From positions 218,111-282,110 of the forward strand of contig NZ_LMUQ01000073.1 of NCBI RefSeq assembly GCF_009765865.1: a stretch of 64,000 nucleotides of DNA, read 5' to 3'. Source of the DNA: Acidisoma sp. L85. Its GTDB lineage: Bacteria > Pseudomonadota > Alphaproteobacteria > Acetobacterales > Acetobacteraceae. How positions within the stretch are numbered: position 1 is the first letter of the stretch; every line of letters begins with the position of its first letter. The notes under the pieces were generated by a model, which was not told the DNA's origin, did no database searches, and saw nothing but the letters and a program-made list of their open reading frames with translations. The position numbers and the translations under genes are program-made. Shown here in pieces: positions 38,447 to 46,806 of this stretch.

Positions 38447-39631
38447 TCAGGTCGTGCGCCAGACCAGGGTCGAGGACACCGCATAGTTCCACACCACGCC
38501 GATCGCGGCGCCAATCGCGGCTGCGGCGATACCGCGATGCCCATCCGAATAAAGCGCCGTTGCGATGCCGATATTCGCCACCGCGCCAAGGCCACAAACA
38601 ATCATGAACAGCACCAGACCACGCAACAGCCGTGCCCCGCGCAGCCGGTGCGTCCGATAGGTCAGCCGATTGTTGAGCTGGAAGTTGAAGAGCATGGCGA
38701 TCGCGATCGCGATAATCTCCGCCGTCAGAAAGTCGAGGCCGCTGGCGCGTCCCGCAAGCATCACGGCGAGGTTCACCACCATGCCCAGCGCCCCCACCAA
38801 CGCGAACGCGACGAACCGCAGCGGCACCACGCCGCCCAACCCCTTATCGACCAGCAGTGCCGCGAACTGGATCATCACCAGCGTATCGAGCTTGCTCTCG
38901 CCAGCCTCCCGCCGGTGGAACTGACACGGGATCTCCAGCAGCTGGAGGCGACGCGGTGCGGAGAGAATCACGTCGAGCAGGATCTTGAAGCCCTGGGCGG
39001 AGAGGCGGGGCGCGATTTCCTCGAAAAGCGGCCGAGGCATCATGAAGAAGCCGCTCATCGGGTCGCTCACCTGCATCGGCAACACCCGCTGCGCGATGCT
39101 GATCCCGGCATTTGAGATCCGATGACGCATGGCGGAGGACAGGCCGTCATTCGACCCACCCAGCGCATGACGGCTGCCGATCGCGATGTCGCAGCCGCCG
39201 GCCCGCAGCCGCGCCAGCATGGTGGGCAGCGCCGTCTGATCATGCTGCAAATCGCCATCCATCACCGCGACAAACGCGGCTGAGGAGGAGAGGGCGCCTT
39301 CGACCACGGCAGAAGAGAGGCCTCGGCGACCGATCCTGCGGATACAGCGTACCCGCGGATCCTGCGCCGCAATGGCCCGCGCGGCGGCGGCCGTGCCGTC
39401 GGGGCTGTCGTCATCGACGAAGATGATTTCCCAGGCGACGCCGGGAAGGGCGGCCGCGACCCTCTCGACCATCGGCGCCACGTTCGGCCGCTCCTTGAAG
39501 CAGGGCACAACGATGGACAACTCCGCCACCGTCGAGATGGCGGGGGCCATGCCCTCGGGCCTCGCCCAAGGGGCTGAGGCTGCTGCGGCGCCCTGCTCAG
39601 AAATCGATCGGTCCATGACGAGGTCGTTCAT
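38447..39631 (-). CDS. GT2 dolichol-phosphate-mannose-synthase-like protein fused to GtrA
   Basis: 394 residues. The N-terminal 250 are a GT2 domain (SIVVPCFKERPNV, EIIFVDDDSPDGT, AVMDGDLQHD with the metal-binding DxD-like site, SRHALGG). The C-terminal 130 hold four membrane segments of a GtrA domain (RFVAFALVGALGMVVNLAV). The family adds a sugar to polyprenyl phosphate, and GtrA is linked to moving it across the membrane. AGGAGG lies before the ATG at 39631. It is upstream of the GT39 gene, its likely partner. Confidence 0.88.
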   Translation of the reverse strand: MNDLVMDRSISEQGAAAASAPWARPEGMAPAISTVAELSIVVPCFKERPNVAPMVERVAAALPGVAWEIIFVDDDSPDGTAAAARAIAAQDPRVRCIRRIGRRGLSSAVVEGALSSSAAFVAVMDGDLQHDQTALPTMLARLRAGGCDIAIGSRHALGGSNDGLSSAMRHRISNAGISIAQRVLPMQVSDPMSGFFMMPRPLFEEIAPRLSAQGFKILLDVILSAPRRLQLLEIPCQFHRREAGESKLDTLVMIQFAALLVDKGLGGVVPLRFVAFALVGALGMVVNLAVMLAGRASGLDFLTAEIIAIAIAMLFNFQLNNRLTYRTHRLRGARLLRGLVLFMIVCGLGAVANIGIATALYSDGHRGIAAAAIGAAIGVVWNYAVSSTLVWRTT

Positions 39632-39704
39632 CCTGCGGAACCCTCCTGCCGGCAACAGGGACGTTGAGGGCGGGTGCCGGTATCCTCTGGATTTCAGGCA
39701 GCAT

Positions 39705-40154
39705 TTAGGCGTTTTCGGGATGCCATCCGGGCGGCGCCATCTCGAAACCCGCAAAATCGAAGGCCGGTGCGACGATGCAGGACACGAGCGTCCAGTCCCC
39801 TAGGCTCCAGGCCCGCTGCCATTCATCGGCAGGAATGCTGTGCTGCAACTCCTCGCCGGCCCCGAGTCCTGGCCCGAGCCGCACCGCCGCAACGGGACCG
39901 CTCAGCGGGGCGCCCTCCAGCATTAGCGGCGCCCCGGCATGCCAGAGCCAGATCTCGACGGCATCGACCTTATGCCAATGGCTAACGACACCGCGCGGCA
40001 GCAGGAAATAGATGGCCGTCACGGCACCGCGTCCACCGACCGTTTCCGACGGCGCCCGGAAAGTCTCCCGGTAGAAGCCACCCTCGGGGTGGGGGATCAG
40101 CTGGAGCGAGGCGACGACCTCCTCCGCCGATATGTTTGCAACACCGAAAATCAC
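39705..40154 (-). CDS. DUF985 cupin protein
   Basis: 149 residues from a GTG at 40154. The LIPHPEGGFYRETFR motif, SHWHKVDAVEIWLW (cupin histidines) and PGWHP near the C-terminus are DUF985/cupin_5 hallmarks. Function is unknown; some members may be sugar epimerases. The start is uncertain because GAGGAG lies very close to the GTG and no ATG is in frame. A TTG at 40223 would add 23 residues. Confidence 0.82.
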   Translation of the reverse strand: MIFGVANISAEEVVASLQLIPHPEGGFYRETFRAPSETVGGRGAVTAIYFLLPRGVVSHWHKVDAVEIWLWHAGAPLMLEGAPLSGPVAAVRLGPGLGAGEELQHSIPADEWQRAWSLGDWTLVSCIVAPAFDFAGFEMAPPGWHPENA

Positions 40155-40526
40155 GGCTCCTCGCGAGCGGGCATGGGAGTGGTCTCCGGCGCCTTCTGAC
40201 CCGCAGCCGGTCGAGGCCGGCAAGTCGATCCAATCAACCGCGCTATACTCGAAAGCACGCTGTCATGGCCGTGAGTCATCGTTAGGGTAGAAATTGATTG
40301 TTTCCCAGAGGATCGTAGGAAGAAGAAGTTTCTAGCGGGTAACGAAATCGAGATATGGTAACCGACACGAGAGCGTTCCTTGATTGACGATCTAAACATA
40401 TCGAGGGTTCGTAAAAAACTCGTATCCGCAGCCATCTATTCTTGCGGAAGCATGCTGTGAGCTTGCTGCGGCGGAGCGGCTAGCCGGCTTTATTTCCCGC
40501 TCCCGCCCGCGCACCAACGTGAGCAG
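40155..40526. other. intergenic stretch, no gene seen
   Basis: About 370 bp between the DUF985 and glutathione-transferase genes, with a lower-GC middle part. No convincing reading frame, repeat or terminator was found. A short palindrome CGGCTAGCCG lies near its right end (about 40480). Confidence 0.4.
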
Positions 40527-41126
40527 TCATCCCGGCGGCGCCGTCTGCGCAATGCCATCCAGCCGCGAGAAGGTTTCGAACCAATGGGCGAGGCGCGGCG
40601 TATGGTCCCGCCACTTATCGCCCGCGAACCGAAAGTCGAGATAGCCCAGCGCGCAGGCAACGGTGATGCCGCCAATGTCGGGCGTTCCCACAGGCGGCGG
40701 CGAACCCTCCAGGGCCTCGATCCCGCGCTGAACCGCCGCCTTCTGGCGCGCAATAGCGGTCGTGCGCGCCGCTTCCTCGGGGCGCGCAGACTCCATGCGC
40801 GCCAGCACCGCGGCCTCCATGATCCCGTCGGCCAGCGCCTGGTTTCGCAGCGCCTGCCAACGGGCGGCGCCATGGTCCGGGAAAAGCGGCGGCGCGTCGC
40901 CTACGCTGTCGAGATACTCGCAGATCAGCGGGCTGTCGTACAGCGCGACCCCATCCTCGGTGAGCAGGCACGGCACCTTGGACAGGGGATTAGCCGCGAG
41001 CAACCCGCCCGGCGAGGAATGCGGATCGGTCGTCATACGCTCGATCCGGCTATCCAGCCCGCGAGTAATCGCACAAGCCACCACCTTGCGAACGAAAGGG
41101 CTCGTGGCCGAGTAGAAAAGCTTCAT
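40527..41126 (-). CDS. glutathione S-transferase family protein
   Basis: 199 residues. The N-terminal thioredoxin-like domain (about 1-75) starts KLFYSATSPFVRKVVACAIT and has LSKVPCLLTEDG with the cis-proline and DSPLICEYLD, the glutathione-binding SxxI segment. A helical C-terminal domain follows. It likely conjugates or transfers glutathione; the substrate is unknown. It follows gloB on the same strand, both being glutathione-linked. Confidence 0.87.
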   Translation of the reverse strand: MKLFYSATSPFVRKVVACAITRGLDSRIERMTTDPHSSPGGLLAANPLSKVPCLLTEDGVALYDSPLICEYLDSVGDAPPLFPDHGAARWQALRNQALADGIMEAAVLARMESARPEEAARTTAIARQKAAVQRGIEALEGSPPPVGTPDIGGITVACALGYLDFRFAGDKWRDHTPRLAHWFETFSRLDGIAQTAPPG

Positions 41127-41170
41127 GCGGAATCCCCGGCGGCTTCGGTCAAAGAGAGGGAGGGGGCCGT

Positions 41171-41902
41171 TCAGCCCTTGAAGACATCCTTCGCCGCCCG
41201 CAGCCGTCCAAAGGACGCCGCGTCGCGGGCGAGCAGGAAGGGGTTCACTGTCAGCTCGTCCCGTAGCCGCACCGGCAGCGTCTGCTCATGGGCCGCGCGC
41301 TTGCGGTCCACCGCTGCCGCCGTCTCGCGCAGCAGCGCGTTATCGGGATCGACATTCAGCGCGAAGCGGGCATTCGACTGAGTGTATTCATGCCCGGCGC
41401 AGATCAGCGTGTCCGGCGGCAGGGCGGCGATCTTGCGGAGGCTCGTGAAGAACTGCTCAGGCGTGCTTTCCGCCATGCGGCCGCAGCCAAGGCTGAACAG
41501 CGTATCGCCGCAGAACAGGATCGGACCATCTGGGAAAAAGTAGGAGATATGGCCCGAGGTATGGCCGCGCGTATCGATCACCCGCCCGCGCGCCGTCCCT
41601 AGGGTAACCTCGTCGCCTTCCGCCACCTGCCTGTCGAGCGGCGGCAGCCGGTGGGCGTCAGCCGCGCCGCCGATCACCGGGCAGTCGAAGCGCGCCCGCA
41701 GTGCGCCGACGCCGGCGACATGGTCGTCGTGATGGTGGGTCAGCAGAATGAGGTCGAGCCGTCCGCCCATTTCCTCGATCGCGCGGATGGCGGCATCGCC
41801 ATCGGCTGGATCGACAAAGGCCACGCTGCCTGTGCTGTCGTCCCGCAGGATCCAGGCGTAGTTGTCGGAAAGCATGGGAACGCTGAATACGGACAGGGTC
41901 AT
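41171..41902 (-). CDS. gloB: hydroxyacylglutathione hydrolase (glyoxalase II)
   Basis: 243 residues with the metallo-beta-lactamase motif THHHDDH at 55-61 (His56, His58, Asp60, His61). Further ligands lie in the DTRGHTSGHISYF, LFCGDTLF and CAGHEYT segments. The last is the glyoxalase II signature. It hydrolyses S-lactoylglutathione to lactate and glutathione, completing methylglyoxal removal. It is divergent from a methyltransferase gene with 72 bp between them. An ATG 9 nt upstream is possible. Confidence 0.92.
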   Translation of the reverse strand: MTLSVFSVPMLSDNYAWILRDDSTGSVAFVDPADGDAAIRAIEEMGGRLDLILLTHHHDDHVAGVGALRARFDCPVIGGAADAHRLPPLDRQVAEGDEVTLGTARGRVIDTRGHTSGHISYFFPDGPILFCGDTLFSLGCGRMAESTPEQFFTSLRKIAALPPDTLICAGHEYTQSNARFALNVDPDNALLRETAAAVDRKRAAHEQTLPVRLRDELTVNPFLLARDAASFGRLRAAKDVFKG

Positions 41903-41974
41903 GCGCCCCATGTAGCATCGCCCTCGGCGGTCGGGAATGGCCCGTTGGGGCCTCCATGCTCTAAGCTGAAAGCC

Positions 41975-42685
41975 ATGGCACTGGACGTACACACCGCCGC
42001 CGACTTCTACGCCACTGCCCAAGGGGCGGTGGCGGCGCGGCTGGTCCGCGACAGGCTGGCACAGCTCTGGCCGCGCATGGAGGGGATGGCGGTCCTCGGC
42101 CTCGGCTACGCGCCGCCTTACCTGCGCGCCTGGCGTGAGGCGGCGCAGGTCACCATCGCGGTCACGACAGCGGAGCTCGGCGCCGCCCGTTGGCCGGCCT
42201 CGGCCGCTAATCTTTCCTGTATGGCGGAGGAGGAGGCGCTGCCCTTCGCTGGCCCGAGCTTCGACCGCGTGCTGCTCGTGCATGGACTTGAAGCTTCGGA
42301 GAACACCCGACGCCTCCTGCGGGAGATCTGGCGGGTGATGAAGGATGACGGCCGCCTGATGGTGGTCGCGCCGAACCGCCGCGGGATGTGGGCCTATGCC
42401 GAGAGCACACCCTTCGGCCACGGCACACCCTATTCGCCTGGCCAGGTCGGTCGGCTGCTGGCGGGCAGCCTGTTCCGCGTGGAGAATCGAGAGACGGCGC
42501 TATTCCTGCCGCCCACCGCGATGCGCCTCATCCTGCGCAGCAATCGCGTATGGGAAGGGCTCGGCCATCGCCTGATCCCGCAATTCGCCGGCGTCACGAT
42601 CACAGAAGCAGTCAAGGACGTCTATTCGGCGATCCCGACAAAGCCGAACGCCAGCCGCCGCTTCGTCTTGGCCGAGGTGCCCTGA
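41975..42685 (+). CDS. SAM-dependent methyltransferase (type 11-like)
   Basis: 236 residues. Motif I is the degenerate VLGLGYAPPYLRAW at about 41, motif IV is SFDRVLLVHGLEASEN and a DDGRLMVVAPNRRGMWAY segment follows. The WAYAESTPFGHGTPYSP region is typical of a gloB-linked methyltransferase seen in alphaproteobacteria, from memory. The substrate is unknown. A 16-bp segment of its 3' end is repeated after its stop codon. Confidence 0.82.
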   Translation: MALDVHTAADFYATAQGAVAARLVRDRLAQLWPRMEGMAVLGLGYAPPYLRAWREAAQVTIAVTTAELGAARWPASAANLSCMAEEEALPFAGPSFDRVLLVHGLEASENTRRLLREIWRVMKDDGRLMVVAPNRRGMWAYAESTPFGHGTPYSPGQVGRLLAGSLFRVENRETALFLPPTAMRLILRSNRVWEGLGHRLIPQFAGVTITEAVKDVYSAIPTKPNASRRFVLAEVP

Positions 42686-42704
42686 GGCAAGCCGAACGCC
42701 AGCC
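42641..42704. repeat. 16-bp direct repeat at methyltransferase 3' end
   Basis: AAGCCGAACGCCAGCC occurs at 42641-42656 inside the gene and again at 42689-42704 just after its TGA. The offset is 48 bp. It looks like a small local duplication with no clear function. Confidence 0.7.
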
Positions 42705-42792
42705 CACCTATTCACCTTGCCAGATTGGAGAAATCCTCGACATAAGGCTGAGGACGGCGTGTTCTGGGCATGCCGGGCGAGGAGACGTTCGG

Positions 42793-42972
42793 ATGCTTCT
42801 GCTCATCATCATTATTCTGCTGGTCATCGTGCTGGGCGGTGGCGGCATGGGCTGGCGTCGCGGCTACTACCGCGAGCGCCCGCATTACGGCTACGGCACC
42901 GGCGGCCTGGGCTTGTTCCTCATCATCGTCCTCATCCTGTTCCTGCTCTTCGGCCACCACCGCTACTACTGA
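42793..42972 (+). CDS. DUF3309-like small membrane protein (59 aa)
   Basis: 59 residues with two hydrophobic helices (about 2-15 and 39-53) and a basic, aromatic middle with GYGTGG, as in DUF3309 proteins. GAGGAGA precedes the ATG. Members are small inner-membrane proteins of unknown function, often in stress-linked contexts. It is convergent with topoisomerase IB. Confidence 0.72.
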   Translation: MLLLIIIILLVIVLGGGGMGWRRGYYRERPHYGYGTGGLGLFLIIVLILFLLFGHHRYY

Positions 42973-42982
42973 GCGCGATCGC

Positions 42983-44233
42983 CTAAGCCTTAGCCTCCGC
43001 CACGGTCGCCACCGCTCTTCGCGGAGGCGACCGCTTCTTCAGAACCTTTGCCGGCCGTATCTCCTGCACGCGTTCGCCACGAACCTGCATCAGGCGATGG
43101 GCGAGGAATCCCGTCACGGCGGCTTCCTCCGGCGTCAAGTTGCCAACTCCCTGGGTCAGCTCCTCTCGCGCCCGCTGCTTCAGCGCGCCGAGCAGGCTCC
43201 CATCCAGATAGCCGTCGAAGATCGCTGGGTGGATATAGCATTTCCGACAAATGGCCGGCGTATTGCCCAGCAACTTCGCCACCGCTTCCACAGCCCGCAA
43301 CATGCTCTTCTTCGGCGGCAAACCCTCCGCCGCCGAAGCCAATTCCTGCAGCGCCAGCGCCGCCAGATTAGTCGCGGCCCAGGTACGAAAATCCTTTGCC
43401 GTGACCCCTTCGCCTGAGATCTCCCGAAGATACTCGTTAACATCCGACGAGCCGACGGCATGCGTCGCGCCGTTTTCATCGAGGAACTGGAACAACTCCT
43501 GCCCAGGCAAGTCTTGGCACTTGCGCACAATCCGCGCGAGGCGCTCGTCCTGCAGATCGATGTGGTGAGTAATGCCGTGCTTGCCCCGGAAATCGAGAAC
43601 AAGCCTTCGCCCGCGCACCTTCACATGCCGGTTGCGCAGCGTCGTCAGCCCGAAGCTTTTATTGCTCTGGGCATATTCCTCATTGCCCACGCGCATGAGC
43701 GTGACCTCCAGAAGCCGCACGATCGAGGCAAGAACCTTTTCCCTCGGCAAGCCTGACCTCGCGAGATCGCTCTGCACCCGCGCCCGGATGGTCGGCAACA
43801 CCTGGCCGAAGACCATCATATGCCCGTATTTCGCCTGGTCCCGCACCTCGCGCCATCGCAGGTGATAGCGATATTGCCGCCGCCCACGTGCGTCTTTGCC
43901 AACCGCCTGAAGATGCCCGTCCGGATCACTGCAAATCCAGACATCTCGATAGGCCGGCGGAATCGCCAGCTTGCGAATGCGATCGAGTGTCGCAGCATCA
44001 CGCACGATCTTGCCGGACGGTCCCTTGTAGATGTTCCCACGTGCCGTGGTGGTGCGGCTAATGCCGGGCGTGCCGTCGTTGACATAATGCAGGTTCGCGG
44101 CCTCGGCCGCCCGCTCGACACTTTGATCGAGATCAATGAGACGCTTAAGCGCCGAGCTTCGGCGCGGCTGTTTCAACGATTGCTCTTGGGAGCCGCGCAC
44201 AGGGGCCTGGGCCGCGGTCTTTTTCTTTGCCAT
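42983..44233 (-). CDS. DNA topoisomerase IB (poxvirus-type)
   Basis: 416 residues. The catalytic residues are visible: Arg181 (LMRVGNEEYA), Lys218 (FRGKHG), Arg283 (KDFRTWAA) and the nucleophile Tyr333 (CRKCYIHP). It nicks and rejoins one strand to relax supercoils without ATP. The N-terminal 30 residues are basic and probably disordered. Bacterial topoisomerase IB genes are scattered in alphaproteobacteria and often lie outside core operons. Confidence 0.92.
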   Translation of the reverse strand: MAKKKTAAQAPVRGSQEQSLKQPRRSSALKRLIDLDQSVERAAEAANLHYVNDGTPGISRTTTARGNIYKGPSGKIVRDAATLDRIRKLAIPPAYRDVWICSDPDGHLQAVGKDARGRRQYRYHLRWREVRDQAKYGHMMVFGQVLPTIRARVQSDLARSGLPREKVLASIVRLLEVTLMRVGNEEYAQSNKSFGLTTLRNRHVKVRGRRLVLDFRGKHGITHHIDLQDERLARIVRKCQDLPGQELFQFLDENGATHAVGSSDVNEYLREISGEGVTAKDFRTWAATNLAALALQELASAAEGLPPKKSMLRAVEAVAKLLGNTPAICRKCYIHPAIFDGYLDGSLLGALKQRAREELTQGVGNLTPEEAAVTGFLAHRLMQVRGERVQEIRPAKVLKKRSPPRRAVATVAEAKA

Positions 44234-44304
44234 AGTTCTGCAACTCAGACGTCAGGCCCAGCCGCGCAAGCGCCACTGTCACAAACAACAGCGTGAGGTC
44301 CCGC

Positions 44305-45333
44305 GTGACCGAATCCGTGATGCAGGGCCACGGCTACTACAATGCCCATTCCGAGCTGCAGGCGCGCTCGGCCCAGGCGAGCGATCCCATCCTCGACACC
44401 GCTCTGCGCGAACTCGCCATTCCCGCCACCGGGCCAATTACTTTGGCCGACTTCGGCTCCTCTCAGGGGCGCAACTCCCTGCGGCCGATCGGACGGGCAC
44501 TGAGCGCTCTGATCGCGCGCGGAGGCGCCGATCGGGACTTCGCGGTCATCCACACGGATCAACCGCATAACGACTTCGCCTCGCTCTTCACGCTCTTGCA
44601 GGAGAGCCCGGACAGCTACCTCCGCGATCAACCCCATGTCTTCGCCTATGCCATCGGCCGCACGTTCTACGGCCCCTTGCTTCCCGCCGGCAGCCTGACC
44701 TTCGGCTGGTCGTCGATTGCGCTGCACTGGCTAAGCCGAAGACCGGCCATTGCCCCCAACCACCTATGGTTCGATCGCGGACCGCCCGAGGTGCGGGACG
44801 CCTTCGCGGCCGTAGCGGCGGAGGATTGGCAAAGCTTCCTCACCCACCGCGCAAAAGAACTCGCCCCCGGCGGCCAACTCGTTCTCGTCTCGGGCGCCAA
44901 TGACGAAGGGGGCCAATGCGGTATCGAGGGCGTCTTCGATTTCGCGAATGAAGTGCTGCAAAGGATGGTAGCGGATGGAGCCGTGCCAAAAGCCGCCTAC
45001 CAGGCCATGACCGTCCCCGTCCGCCCCCGCAGCCGCGCGGATTTCGAGGCACCCTTCCGAAGTGGCCTGCTCCCCGACCTGAAGCTCGAGGAAATCACGA
45101 TTGCTCCGACCCCTAATCCCGCTTTGGACAACTGGCGCGCCGATGGCGACGCCGACGCTCTCGCCCAAGTCATGACCGGCTTCTTCGTGGGCGCCTTCGG
45201 GCCCACGCTCTTCGGGGACGATCAGCCATCGGAAAACGCCTTCGCCCTCCGCCTCCACCAAGCCATCGCGGCACAGCCGGAACAGGCCGCGCGAGAGCTT
45301 GTTACGGGCACGGTGCGCGTCTCCCGCTTGTAA
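44305..45333 (+). CDS. SABATH-like carboxyl methyltransferase
   Basis: 342 residues. The start HGYYNAHSELQARS and ADFGSSQGRNSL (SAM motif I) are the marks of the SABATH family (Methyltransf_7), known mainly from plants for methylating salicylate, jasmonate and similar acids. Also present are FGWSSIALHWLS and LAPGGQLVLVSG, as in SABATH enzymes. The GTG at 44305 follows GAGG at good spacing; an ATG at 44320 is an alternative. The substrate is unknown. It lies alone between topoisomerase IB and glcD. Confidence 0.85.
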   Translation: MTESVMQGHGYYNAHSELQARSAQASDPILDTALRELAIPATGPITLADFGSSQGRNSLRPIGRALSALIARGGADRDFAVIHTDQPHNDFASLFTLLQESPDSYLRDQPHVFAYAIGRTFYGPLLPAGSLTFGWSSIALHWLSRRPAIAPNHLWFDRGPPEVRDAFAAVAAEDWQSFLTHRAKELAPGGQLVLVSGANDEGGQCGIEGVFDFANEVLQRMVADGAVPKAAYQAMTVPVRPRSRADFEAPFRSGLLPDLKLEEITIAPTPNPALDNWRADGDADALAQVMTGFFVGAFGPTLFGDDQPSENAFALRLHQAIAAQPEQAARELVTGTVRVSRL

Positions 45334-45337
45334 CGCC

Positions 45338-45367
45338 CCTCCGCGCAGCGCAAGTTTGGTGCGGAGG
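45338..45367 (+). terminator. 7-bp stem-loop after methyltransferase
   Basis: CCTCCGC (45338-45344) pairs perfectly with GCGGAGG (45361-45367) around a 16-nt loop, just after the SABATH gene stop and before glcD. No T tract follows, so it may be a weak or Rho-linked stop, or a glcD leader hairpin. Confidence 0.3.
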
Positions 45368-45384
45368 CCGAGGAGGGCCGGGCT

Positions 45385-46806
45385 ATGATCCGTCTACCAG
45401 CGCCAAAGCAGGACGTTCTCGACCGCGCCCCTGAAATCGTGGCCGGACTGCGTGCCCTCCTGCCAGAGAATGGCGTCATCTCGGAGCCCCTACGGCTCAG
45501 CCCCTACGAGACGGACGGCCTCGCGGCCTACAAACAGCCACCCATGGCCGTGGTGCTGCCGGAAACGACCGAGCAAGTCGCCGCCGTGCTCGCATTTTGC
45601 CATCGCAACGGCGTGCGCGTCATTCCGCGCGGTGCTGGCACCAGCCTCTCCGGCGGCGCCCTGCCGCTCGCGGATGCCGTGGTCATTGGCATGATGCGGA
45701 TGAACCGGATCCTCGACATCGATTATTCCGACCGCTGCGCCACTGTTCAGGCTGGCGTCACCAATCTCGGCATTACGGCCGCGATGCAGGATAACGGCTT
45801 CTTCTACGCGCCTGACCCCTCCAGCCAGCTTGCCTGCATGATCGGCGGCAATGTCGCGATGAATTCCGGCGGGGCGCATTGCCTGAAATACGGTGTCACC
45901 GCGAATAATCTCCTCGGCCTCAAGATCGTCACCATCGAAGGCGAAATCCTCGACATCGGCGGCGACCACCTCGACGCCGCTGGCTACGACTGGCTCGGCC
46001 TGCTGACCGGCAGCGAAGGCCAGCTCGCCATGGTCACTGAAGTCACCGTGCGGATCCTGCGCGCGGCCGAGGGCGCCCGCGCAATGCTCGCCGCCTTCCG
46101 GTCCAACGAAGTCGCTGGCGCTTGCGTCGATCGCATCATCGGCTCCGGCATCATCCCGGTGGCGCTCGAATTCATGGACCGCCCCGCCATCCACGCCTGC
46201 GAGGCTTTCGCCCATGCCGGCTATCCGCTCGATGCCGAGGCCATGCTCATCATCGAAGTCGAAGGCTGCACCGAGGAACAAGACGATCTGCTCGACCGCA
46301 TCCGCGCGATCTGCAGCGAGTTCGATCCCATCAGCCTGCATGTCTCGACATCGGCGGAAGAAAGCGCCGCGATCTGGAAGGGACGCAAAGGTGCTTTCGG
46401 TGCCATCGGCCGCATCAGCCCCGACTACCTCTGCATGGACGGCACAATCCCGACCAGCCGCCTCGCCGAGGTGCTGCACCGCATGCAGCAGATGAGCGAC
46501 GCCTGCGGCCTCAAAGTCGCCAATATCTTCCATGCGGGAGACGGCAACCTGCATCCCCTCATCATGTTCGACGCCAATGATCCGGACAGTTTCGCGCGCG
46601 CCGAGAAATTCGGTGCCGACATCCTCCGTCTCTGTGTCGAGGTCGGTGGCTGTCTGACCGGCGAGCATGGTGTGGGAATCGAGAAGCGTGACCTCATGGG
46701 TGTGCAGTTCAATGATGTCGAGTTGGACCAGCAGCGCCGAATCAAATCCGCTTTCGATCCCGACTGGCTGTTGAACCCCGCCAAGGTCTTCCCGCTGGCC
46801 GCATGA
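45385..46806 (+). CDS. glcD: glycolate oxidase FAD subunit GlcD
   Basis: 473 residues of the FAD-linked PCMH oxidase family. The FAD-binding region is at about 55-230 (PRGAGTSLSGGALPL, GGNVAMNSGGAHCLKYG, LGLLTGSEGQLA) and the C-terminal cap ends HAGDGNLHP and GEHGVG with flavin-site histidines. With GlcE and GlcF it oxidises glycolate to glyoxylate and passes electrons to quinone. Its stop overlaps the glcE start (ATGA). Confidence 0.94.
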   Translation: MIRLPAPKQDVLDRAPEIVAGLRALLPENGVISEPLRLSPYETDGLAAYKQPPMAVVLPETTEQVAAVLAFCHRNGVRVIPRGAGTSLSGGALPLADAVVIGMMRMNRILDIDYSDRCATVQAGVTNLGITAAMQDNGFFYAPDPSSQLACMIGGNVAMNSGGAHCLKYGVTANNLLGLKIVTIEGEILDIGGDHLDAAGYDWLGLLTGSEGQLAMVTEVTVRILRAAEGARAMLAAFRSNEVAGACVDRIIGSGIIPVALEFMDRPAIHACEAFAHAGYPLDAEAMLIIEVEGCTEEQDDLLDRIRAICSEFDPISLHVSTSAEESAAIWKGRKGAFGAIGRISPDYLCMDGTIPTSRLAEVLHRMQQMSDACGLKVANIFHAGDGNLHPLIMFDANDPDSFARAEKFGADILRLCVEVGGCLTGEHGVGIEKRDLMGVQFNDVELDQQRRIKSAFDPDWLLNPAKVFPLAA

